A stretch of DNA of 64,000 nt from JAICJC01 sp963757605 (GTDB taxonomy: Bacteria; Actinomycetota; Thermoleophilia; Gaiellales; JAICJC01): NCBI GenBank assembly GCA_963757605.1, contig CAVWSF010000005.1, positions 744,001 to 808,000 of the forward strand. Reading direction: 5' to 3'. Below, piece after piece: positions 58,056 through 64,000 of the stretch (position 1 is its first letter; every line of letters starts with the position of its first letter). The notes beneath the pieces were generated by a model. That model ran no database searches, was not told the origin of the DNA, and saw nothing but the letters and a program-made list of their open reading frames with translations. The position numbers and the translations under genes are program-made.

Positions 58056-59226
58056 CCCGAAAATCGAACCGCCAAACCAGTATTTGTCTCTCGACACACG
58101 CAAATTGCAACTTAATTCCGGCATTCGGGGCCTGATCGATACGCCATCGTTCAGCCGGCGGCGCCTGCTGGCGGCCGCCGGGCTGGGCCTCCTGGCGCCC
58201 GGGTGCCTGGGCGGAGGCGAGGGCTCAACCGCGGCGCCGAGCACCCGGCCGCCGGCGCCGCCGCGCCTGGCCGGCCCGGTCCGGGCGGCCGTGCCCGCCG
58301 GCAGCGTCGACGCCGCGGATGCCGCCGACTTCACGAAGGACAGGGGCGCCGAGGTCGACCTGGTGGTGCATCGCGGCGGCCCTGGGCTCTCCCGGCTGGT
58401 CGCGGCCGGCGCGATCGACGCCGTCCTGGCGCGCCAGGACGACATCGCCGCCCTCGTCGCGCAGGGGCTCCTCGCTCCGCTCGACCACGCGCTCGTCCCG
58501 AACCTCGCCGGCGTCCTCCCCGCGCTCCTCGACCAGCCGTACGACCCGGGGAACCGGCACTCCGCGCCCGCCCGCCACGGCGCCTTCGGGTTCGCCTACC
58601 GGGCCGACACCGTCACCGAGGAGCCGGCGTCCTGGGAGGACTTCTTCGCCCTCCTGCCACAGTACTCTCGCAGCGGCGTCGTGCTCCTCTCCGGCCGGGT
58701 CGAGCCGATCGCCGCCGCGCTCGCGGCAGCCGGCGCAGACATCAACTCCGACGACCCCGACGACCTCACCGCCGCCCACGACCTGCTCGTGCTGGCGCTC
58801 CCGCACGTGAACGGCTTCTCGACCAACCCGGCCGCAGGGTTCGCGCCCGAGGCGCTCGTGCTGGCGATGGGCGCGGCCTCGGCGTTCGCGCGCCAGGCGC
58901 CGGCCGCGACGTTCGTCTTCCCCGACGGCGGTGCCGAGTCGTGGATCGACGCGTGGGCGGTCACGGCCTCCTCACCCCGGCCCGAGACGGCGCACGCCTT
59001 CGTGAACCACCAGCTCGCCCCCGCGCCGCAGGCCCTTGACTGGGAGGTCTCGCGCACGCCGGCCGCCGTGCCGCGGGCGGGCCGGCTCGTGCCCGCCCGC
59101 CTTCGGACCGACCCGCGCACCCGGCTCGGCGCGGGCCTGGGAAGCGGCTTCACGCCGGCGCTGCTCTCGCCTGCGGGGCTCGCCCAGCGCACGCAGATCT
59201 GGGCCGAGATCGAGCCCGTGGCGTAG
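58051..59226 (+). CDS. Orphan PotD-like extracellular binding lipoprotein
   Basis: Up to 391 residues. SRRRLLAAAGLGLLAPGC is a twin-arginine-plus-lipobox signal, as in the potD product. The mature part is divergent, but AFGFAYRADTVTEEPASWEDFF, AESWIDAWAVTASSPRPE and HAFVNHQLAPAPQALDWE match the polyamine-binding type 1 fold. No permease follows it. The start is unclear: TTG 58051, 58084 or 58105 are in frame and no ribosome-binding site helps. It may give the PotABC transporter a second specificity. Confidence 0.78.
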   Translation: MYPKIEPPNQYLSLDTRKLQLNSGIRGLIDTPSFSRRRLLAAAGLGLLAPGCLGGGEGSTAAPSTRPPAPPRLAGPVRAAVPAGSVDAADAADFTKDRGAEVDLVVHRGGPGLSRLVAAGAIDAVLARQDDIAALVAQGLLAPLDHALVPNLAGVLPALLDQPYDPGNRHSAPARHGAFGFAYRADTVTEEPASWEDFFALLPQYSRSGVVLLSGRVEPIAAALAAAGADINSDDPDDLTAAHDLLVLALPHVNGFSTNPAAGFAPEALVLAMGAASAFARQAPAATFVFPDGGAESWIDAWAVTASSPRPETAHAFVNHQLAPAPQALDWEVSRTPAAVPRAGRLVPARLRTDPRTRLGAGLGSGFTPALLSPAGLAQRTQIWAEIEPVA

Positions 59227-59248
59227 GGGCCGCGTGTCAACGGCTGGC

Positions 59249-59254
59249 TATACT
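59249..59254 (+). promoter_or_regulatory. -10 box (TATACT) of the amino-acid dehydrogenase gene
   Basis: TATACT ends 9 bases before the TTG at 59264. It supports a leaderless TTG start; no -35 is evident. Confidence 0.55.
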
Positions 59255-59263
59255 CGCGGCGCT

Positions 59264-60334
59264 TTGCGGCTCTTCCACGAGCACGAGCAGGTCGTGATCT
59301 GCCACGAGCCGGAGGCGGGGCTGCGCGCCATCATCGCGGTGCACGACACGACGCTCGGCCCGGCGCTCGGCGGCATCCGCATGTGGACGTACGACTCCGA
59401 CGAGGAGGCGCTGACGGACGTCCTGCGCCTCGCGCGCGGGATGACGTACAAGAACTCGGCGGCCGGGCTGCCGCTGGGCGGCGGGAAGACGGTCGTGATC
59501 GGCGACCCGCGGACGCAGAAGAGCGAGCTCCTGTTCCGGGCTCTGGGCCGGTTCATCGAGTCGCTCGGCGGCCGCTACCTCGCCGCCGAGGACGTGGGGA
59601 CGTCGACCGCCGATGCCGAGATCGTGGCCCGGGAGACGCGCCACATCACCGGCCTGCCCATCGAGAAGGGCGGCTCGGGCGACCCCTCGCCGATGACGGC
59701 CTGGGGCGTCGTCTGCGGCATGCGCGCCGCGATCGAGGAGGCCGGGATCGGCGACGGCTTCGACGGCGTCCGGGTCGCGGTGCAGGGTGCAGGCCACGTC
59801 GGCGGGGACGTCGTCCGCCATCTGCTCGCGACCGGCGCACGCGTCACGGTGTCCGACATCTACGCCGACCGGGTCGACCCGCTCGTCGCGCTCGGCGCGG
59901 AGGCGGCAGATCCGACGGCGATCCACGCCGTCGAGTGCGACGTCTACTCGCCGTGCGCGCTGGGCGCCGTGATCCGGCCCGAGACGGTGGAGGAGCTCCG
60001 CTGCCGGGTCGTCGCCGGCGCCGCCAACAACCAGCTCCTGGACGGCTCGATGGGCGATGCCCTCCACGCGCGCGGGATCTTGTACACGCCCGACTTCGTG
60101 GTCAACGCGGGCGGCGTCATCAACATCGGCGAGGAGCTCGGCCGGCCGTACGACGCCGACCGGGCCCGGGAGAGCGTCGAGCGGATCGCCGACACGCTGC
60201 GGGCCGTGTTCGCCCGCGCGAAGGTCGACGGCGTGCCGACCCACATCGCCGCCGATCGGCTGGCTGAGGAGCGGATCGCGGCGGCCCGCGCCGCCGACCC
60301 GGACCCGCTGTCCGGCCTTCGCCCGGCCGGATGA
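59264..60334 (+). CDS. Leucine/phenylalanine/valine dehydrogenase-type amino-acid dehydrogenase
   Basis: 356 residues, the length of leucine and phenylalanine dehydrogenases. The start LRLFHEHEQVVICHEPEAGL and GPALGGIRMW are typical. Catalytic lysines are in MTYKNSAAGLPLGGGK (Lys 63 and 75), and VAVQGAGHVGGDV binds NAD. It reversibly deaminates branched or aromatic amino acids. TTG at 59264 is chosen from the -10 spacing and the homologous start. Its TGA overlaps the rhomboid start (ATGA). Confidence 0.92.
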   Translation: MRLFHEHEQVVICHEPEAGLRAIIAVHDTTLGPALGGIRMWTYDSDEEALTDVLRLARGMTYKNSAAGLPLGGGKTVVIGDPRTQKSELLFRALGRFIESLGGRYLAAEDVGTSTADAEIVARETRHITGLPIEKGGSGDPSPMTAWGVVCGMRAAIEEAGIGDGFDGVRVAVQGAGHVGGDVVRHLLATGARVTVSDIYADRVDPLVALGAEAADPTAIHAVECDVYSPCALGAVIRPETVEELRCRVVAGAANNQLLDGSMGDALHARGILYTPDFVVNAGGVINIGEELGRPYDADRARESVERIADTLRAVFARAKVDGVPTHIAADRLAEERIAAARAADPDPLSGLRPAG

Positions 60335-61107
60335 TCCCGCTGCACGACAGCGTTCCGACGCGGCGGTGGCCGGTCCTCACCATCGCGCTCATCGTGGCCA
60401 ACCTGGCCGTCTTCGTCTGGTCGCAGGCGGCCTCGACGCAGCTGCTCTCGTCAAGCCGCGGGCTCGTGCCGGTCGACGGGTTCACGGCCGTGACTGCCGA
60501 GTACGGCTTCGTGCCGTGCGAGCTCACGATGCGCTGCCCGCACGGCGACGACACGGTCCAGGTCGGGCGGTTCGCGCGCGACGGGGCGCCCGCCTTCGTG
60601 CGCGTGCGCCACGTGCCGGTGGTGCTCACGCTCTTCACGTCGATGTTCATGCACGGCGGCTGGGAGCACGTGCTCGGCAACATGCTCTTCCTGTGGATCT
60701 TCGGGAACAACATCGAGGACCGGGTGGGGCGGCGCCGATTCCTCTTCTTCTACCTGCTGGGCGGCCTCGCGGCGTCGGCGCTCCAGCTCGTGGTCGGGCC
60801 GGCGTCCGACGTCCCCAACATCGGCGCGTCGGGCGCGATCGCCGCCGTGCTGGGCGGCTACCTGCTCCTCTACCCGACCGCCGCGGTCATCACCTTCATC
60901 CCGCCGTTCTTCTTCTTCCCGCTGCCGGCGGTGTTCTTCCTGGTCGGGTGGTTCCTGCTCCAGATCTTCGCGGCGAGCTCCGTCCAGGTCGGGAGCGCGG
61001 GCGGCGGCGTCGCCTACTTCGCCCACATCGGCGGCTTCGCGTTCGGCCTGCTCACGATCCGCTGGTGGGTGCGGAAGAACGAGCCGCGGCCGCCGGCCTA
61101 CGCATAG
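60331..61107 (+). CDS. Rhomboid-family intramembrane serine protease
   Basis: 258 residues, six membrane segments plus a 50-residue N-terminal external region with two Cys. Catalytic Ser 167 is in NIGASGAIAAVLG and His 232 in FAHIGGFAFG; the HGGWEHVLGNMLFLWIFG loop is the conserved L1/TM2 region. Rhomboids cleave transmembrane substrates. ATG 60331 overlaps the dehydrogenase stop. Confidence 0.93.
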   Translation: MIPLHDSVPTRRWPVLTIALIVANLAVFVWSQAASTQLLSSSRGLVPVDGFTAVTAEYGFVPCELTMRCPHGDDTVQVGRFARDGAPAFVRVRHVPVVLTLFTSMFMHGGWEHVLGNMLFLWIFGNNIEDRVGRRRFLFFYLLGGLAASALQLVVGPASDVPNIGASGAIAAVLGGYLLLYPTAAVITFIPPFFFFPLPAVFFLVGWFLLQIFAASSVQVGSAGGGVAYFAHIGGFAFGLLTIRWWVRKNEPRPPAYA

Positions 61108-61126
61108 CGAACAACCGGGGTTCTCG

Positions 61127-62089
61127 CTACGCCGATCTCGCTGTGCCGACGCCGTAGGCCTGCATCGTGAGCACGATGCGGTCGGCGCGCAGGACGCCGT
61201 TCGGCTGGAGGCGCGACGGCGGCAGCTCGTTGGGGTCGTCGCCGCGGTCGGACTCCTCGACGGTGATCGTGCGCTCGAGCAGGTCGAGCCGGACCACGTA
61301 CTCGTACCAGGAGATGTCCCACGCGATCGTGATCGCCACCGGCCGGGGCAGCTCGAGGCTGTCGAGCCGGACGTTCACGACCGGGTCGCCCAGGCTGCGC
61401 GAGATCGCGACTACCCGCTCTATGTGCTCGGAGCGATTGAACGCCTCGAGCGCCAGACGGCGGACGTGGCGGGCGTCGGCCTCCTTGCGGCGGGCCTCGG
61501 CCAGCTCCGCATAGCGGCTCCGCTCGGCCTCGAGCTCGGCCTCGAGCTCGGTCATCCGCGAGTTCACCCTCCCCGCCTCCGCCGCGCGCTCGTCGAGCTG
61601 CGCGGCGACGGCGTGGTGGCGGGCGATCTCGGCCCTTTGGCCGGCCTCGGCCTGGGCCGCGCGCTCGTCGGCGCGGCGGCGCTCGTCGGTGAGGCCCTTC
61701 ATCTCACGCTCCCGCCGCTTGATCTCGCCCTGGAGCTCCTTCAGCTCGCGCTTCGTCCCCCGCAGCTCGGCCGCCTGCTGCTCGGCCTTGGCGAGCGCGT
61801 TTCTGACCTGGTCGAGGTCGAACTCGACCGACTGGAGCTGCCCGCGCAGGCGGTCGATGAGCGACTCCCGCTCGCGCAGCGCCTGATCGGCCGGCGGGTT
61901 GGCGTGGACGGCCACGATCGGCCTGCCGTCGGCCCGCCAGCCGCGCCGCTCGGCGCGCTCGTAGCAGAGCGGGCACACCTTCGCGAACCGTTTCGACGAC
62001 GGGTCCTGATACAGACGCGCGGGCTCGCCGACCAGCAGGTGCCGCCGGCAGAGCGCGCAGCTCGCGGTGAATTCGGTGGTGCTCGCCAT
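61127..62089 (-). CDS. Zinc-knuckle and coiled-coil protein, function unknown
   Basis: 320 residues, soluble. The N-terminus has two Cys pairs, CALC (11-14) and CPLC (39-42), which should bind one zinc. A long coiled coil (about 75-215, rich in Glu, Arg and Ala) follows. The C-terminal domain (about 220-320) contains AITIAWDISWYEYVVRLDLLERTITVEESD, shown here in part as a beta-rich segment. TAGACT lies 25 bases upstream of ATG 62089 with GAGGACGGA between, so this gene has a leader. No family name is recognised. Confidence 0.78.
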   Translation of the reverse strand: MASTTEFTASCALCRRHLLVGEPARLYQDPSSKRFAKVCPLCYERAERRGWRADGRPIVAVHANPPADQALRERESLIDRLRGQLQSVEFDLDQVRNALAKAEQQAAELRGTKRELKELQGEIKRREREMKGLTDERRRADERAAQAEAGQRAEIARHHAVAAQLDERAAEAGRVNSRMTELEAELEAERSRYAELAEARRKEADARHVRRLALEAFNRSEHIERVVAISRSLGDPVVNVRLDSLELPRPVAITIAWDISWYEYVVRLDLLERTITVEESDRGDDPNELPPSRLQPNGVLRADRIVLTMQAYGVGTARSA

Positions 62090-62134
62090 TCCGTCCTCGG
62101 AAGCCGGACCGCGGAGTCTATCGCGTTCTGGGGG

Positions 62135-63775
62135 TCAGCAGCCAGAGCTACCGCCGCCGACCGTCTCGGCGACCTGCTCGATCGCCGGGTCGATCGTGAG
62201 CCGAACGTACCCGCCGGTGGGCGTCGTGACAGTCGTCATCCCGTCGCGCGAGGTGCCGACGCAGGTGAGCGACGGCGAGGCGACCCAGTAGGGGCTCGAG
62301 CGCACGCGCACCAGGTACTTCCCGGGGCCCGACGTCCACAGGTCGACGCGCCCCTGCGCGAGCGTCACGAGCCGGGCATTTGCTCCCGGCGGCGGCGTGA
62401 CGAGCGACGTCGGGTGCGGGAGCGCGTACATCGTCCAGTGGGCGGTGTGGGCCACTGCGACGAGGCCCGAGCCGCCGGAGCGAAGCAGCGCGGCCTCATG
62501 GATCGCGCTGTAGTCGAGCGAGGCGTCGGAGACGAGGACGTAGTGGACGCCGAGCGAGCGCAGCCAGTGCCGGTACTTCGGCGCCGTGAGGTCGTCCGAG
62601 TAGAGCGGCCCGTTCTGGGGGAAGTCGTCCTGGCGGAACCAGCCGCGCGCGAGCGGGATGCCGTGCTTGGCGAGGTAGTAGGCCTCCCAGTGCCCGCGCG
62701 TTGCGACCACCTCGACGCGGTGCTCGGCGTCGCCGTGGGTCGCCAGCATCCGCTCGGCCGGCTTCCAGTAGGAGGCCTCGCTGGCCGGGTCGCCCCACGA
62801 GGAGTAGGCGTCGCGCACGAACGGGCCCACCTGAAGCGCGAGCGCGGTCGCCAGGAGCGGCAGCACGACGAGCCGAGAGCGCTCGCGGCTGACGTTCGCG
62901 GCGAGCCAGAGAAGCGGCGCGCCGGCGATCACGAAGAGCCGGCTGGAGTTCGAGCCGATCGGGCCCTTGAGCAGGAACGCGACCAGGTTGAGCGCCAGGT
63001 AGCAGGCGAAGAGCATCCGCAGCGACCGGGCGCGCGGGCTCGATCCGGTGATGTAGAGGCCGACGAGCGAGAACCCGAAGACGATGGCGGCGTCGGTCAG
63101 GTCATACGGGTACCAGGCGCCCGACGGGAAGGCCCGCTCCATGAGCACCGCGACGACGAAGACGGCGACGACTGCGGCGAACGCGGCCCGGTGGGAGCGC
63201 AGGGCGGCGCCGGGGCGGGGCTGTCCCAGGAGGGCGGCGGCGAGCACGGCCATGAGGAGCGCGAAGGCGAGCGGCGAGAATCCCAGCGTCGCGAGCACGG
63301 CGAGGCCGAAGCCGACCCGCCACCGGCGCTGGACGCAGACGAGCGCCGCGCCGCCGGCCGCTGCGCCGGCAAGGAACGGGTAGAGGCCGCCGATCATCAG
63401 GATGAACGGGGCCGTGGCGGCGAAGCTGATGCTCGGCCCGGTCGCCGCGCTCCCCCACTCCCGGCGCGAGACGCGCGCGAACGAGCCGGCCAGGACAGCG
63501 GCCGCGACGGTCGTCGCCAGCGCCTGGCCGATCACCGACGCGACCGGGTAGTAGAGGACCGAGTACGTGACGAACTCGTACCGGCCGGCGTACCAGTAGT
63601 TGTTCCAGAGGTTGAACCCGGCATGCGAGTAGAGCCAGGTCTGGAAGACGTGCGAGGGCAGGTCGACGCCCGGAGGCCCGCCGTAGTAGACGAGGGCGGC
63701 CATCGCGCCGGCGATCGCTGCGCAGACTCCCGCGAAGCGGGCACGTGGCAAGCGCTGCCTGACCCTCCCTAGCAC
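62135..63775 (-). CDS. Polytopic membrane protein, GT-C-like, function unknown
   Basis: 546 residues with about ten membrane segments and a soluble C-terminal domain of about 200 residues. The first external loop reads GPPGVDLPSHVFQTWLYSH and FNLWNNYWYAGRYEF, consistent with a GT-C-type donor site (Asp, His). The C-terminal part begins about WKPAERMLATHGDAEHRVEVV and ends with SSGC. GTG 63775 is preceded by TATACT (63784-63789) ending 8 bases upstream. Sixth such membrane protein in this window. Confidence 0.72.
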   Translation of the reverse strand: MLGRVRQRLPRARFAGVCAAIAGAMAALVYYGGPPGVDLPSHVFQTWLYSHAGFNLWNNYWYAGRYEFVTYSVLYYPVASVIGQALATTVAAAVLAGSFARVSRREWGSAATGPSISFAATAPFILMIGGLYPFLAGAAAGGAALVCVQRRWRVGFGLAVLATLGFSPLAFALLMAVLAAALLGQPRPGAALRSHRAAFAAVVAVFVVAVLMERAFPSGAWYPYDLTDAAIVFGFSLVGLYITGSSPRARSLRMLFACYLALNLVAFLLKGPIGSNSSRLFVIAGAPLLWLAANVSRERSRLVVLPLLATALALQVGPFVRDAYSSWGDPASEASYWKPAERMLATHGDAEHRVEVVATRGHWEAYYLAKHGIPLARGWFRQDDFPQNGPLYSDDLTAPKYRHWLRSLGVHYVLVSDASLDYSAIHEAALLRSGGSGLVAVAHTAHWTMYALPHPTSLVTPPPGANARLVTLAQGRVDLWTSGPGKYLVRVRSSPYWVASPSLTCVGTSRDGMTTVTTPTGGYVRLTIDPAIEQVAETVGGGSSGC

Positions 63776-63783
63776 GGTGCGGC

Positions 63784-63789
63784 AGTATA
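63784..63789 (-). promoter_or_regulatory. -10 box (TATACT) of the gene at 62135-63775
   Basis: TATACT on the minus strand ends 8 bases before the GTG at 63775; no ribosome-binding site follows. Confidence 0.5.
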
Positions 63790-63819
63790 GCGCCGGGGCG
63801 ATGCGAGCCGGATGGGCGG

Positions 63820-63825
63820 TAGAAT
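63820..63825 (+). promoter_or_regulatory. -10 box (TAGAAT) of the tRNA-Ala gene
   Basis: TAGAAT ends 9 bases before the first tRNA base at 63835; no clear -35 is seen. Confidence 0.5.
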
Positions 63826-63834
63826 GCGGCCCGC

Positions 63835-63907
63835 GGGGCGTTAGCTCAGCTGGGAGAGCACCAGCTTTGCAAGCTGGGGGTCACCGGTTCGATCCCGGTA
63901 CGCTCCA
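63835..63907 (+). tRNA. tRNA-Ala (anticodon TGC)
   Basis: 73 nt cloverleaf. Acceptor arm GGGGCGT pairs with ACGCTCC (one G-T), D-arm TAGCTCAGCTGGGAGAGCA, anticodon stem CCAGC/GCTGG with loop TTTGCAA, and T-loop TTCGATC closed by ACCGG/CCGGT. Discriminator A 63907 is followed by TAC, so the 3' CCA is not encoded and must be added enzymatically. Confidence 0.97.
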
Positions 63908-63923
63908 TACCGCTTTTCTGGGT

Positions 63924-63940
63924 CGCCCTTAGCGTTTTTT
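63924..63940 (+). terminator. Weak T-run terminator candidate after tRNA-Ala
   Basis: A very short CGC/GCG stem (63924-63926 with 63932-63934) is followed by six T. The stem is too short to be convincing, but the T-run is exceptional in this GC-rich window. Confidence 0.3.
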
Positions 63941-63944
63941 GCGG

Positions 63945-64000
63945 TTACTGCCCTTCAAGCATCGCCGCGGCGACCTCGCCGGCGGCCGCATCGGGAATGG
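63945..64000 (-). CDS. 3' end of an unidentified gene, cut by the window edge
   Basis: On the minus strand the frame entering at the window end reads IPDAAAGEVAAAMLEGQ and stops at TAA 63945-63947. Ala-rich codon use is like the genes around it. The other frames are also open over this short distance, so the call is tentative and no function can be given. Confidence 0.35.
   Translation of the reverse strand, partial: IPDAAAGEVAAAMLEGQ

Overview
This 64 kb window comes from a very GC-rich bacterial chromosome (about 70% G+C by eye). It is almost entirely coding, and genes are often joined by 4-base ATGA or GTGA overlaps. An HspR-type dnaK-grpE-dnaJ-hspR-clpB heat-shock operon, an inositol-phospholipid cassette (CDP-alcohol phosphotransferase plus inositol-3-phosphate synthase) and many GT-C-type membrane proteins point to an actinobacterium. 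A deep-branching soil lineage such as Thermoleophilia is my best guess, but that is inference and not shown by a marker gene. No phage, plasmid, CRISPR or rRNA genes were seen.

Layout. 1-703: end of a pseudouridine-5'-phosphate glycosidase. 708-8161 (minus): an envelope block with a GT-C-like protein, a PQQ-type beta-propeller, an O-antigen-ligase-like protein, another large membrane protein and a secreted phosphoesterase. 8588-15814 (minus): the heat-shock operon, whose dnaK carries two apparent one-base insertions. 15853-19778: two more large membrane proteins. 19837-25602: sulfatase, endonuclease III, MoaA, then the inositol-lipid genes, followed to 27407 by a glycosyltransferase fused to a PHP phosphoesterase domain. 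27443-33689: a UDG-like protein, a three-protease cluster (peptidase E, a presenilin-like membrane protein, a sedolisin), a small MITE-like element, a BtuF-like protein and a frameshifted M20 peptidase. 33405-36571: RlmD and an M3-like peptidase, divergent. 36568-43709: a glycan cassette (GT-C, GT2, SDR, ATP-grasp, PLP aminotransferase, flippase-like membrane protein, 43-residue membrane peptide). 43720-49339: CDF transporter, cupin, and a 1,456-residue secreted protein with 14 repeats. 49425-52589: YjbQ, a Pol I-type 5'-3' exonuclease with a disrupted start, and a heavily decayed propionyl-CoA synthetase pseudogene. 52645-59226: Lrp-type regulator divergent from a potADBC-like polyamine transporter, an Rpf-like lytic enzyme and an orphan binding protein. 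59264-63775: leucine-dehydrogenase-like enzyme, rhomboid protease, a coiled-coil zinc-knuckle protein and a membrane protein. 63835-63907: tRNA-Ala(TGC).

Three patterns cut across the window. First, at least 16 genes have a TANNNT -10-like hexamer ending only 6-9 bases before the start codon and no Shine-Dalgarno, as expected for leaderless transcripts. Twice the -10 hexamers of divergent genes physically overlap. Second, intergenic repeats (a GGGGTC-N-GACCCC palindrome, twice, and a 204-bp element with 27-bp inverted ends) sit exactly at gene ends and change the neighbouring open frames. Third, one-base frame disruptions occur in dnaK, the M20 gene and possibly the exonuclease, and are concentrated in the acyl-CoA synthetase. 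The first group may be assembly errors; the last looks like a real pseudogene.

The most interesting candidate systems are the inositol-lipid operon with the GT4-PHP fusion, a possible source of the phosphatase and mannosyltransferase steps, and the peptidase E / presenilin-like / sedolisin cluster.
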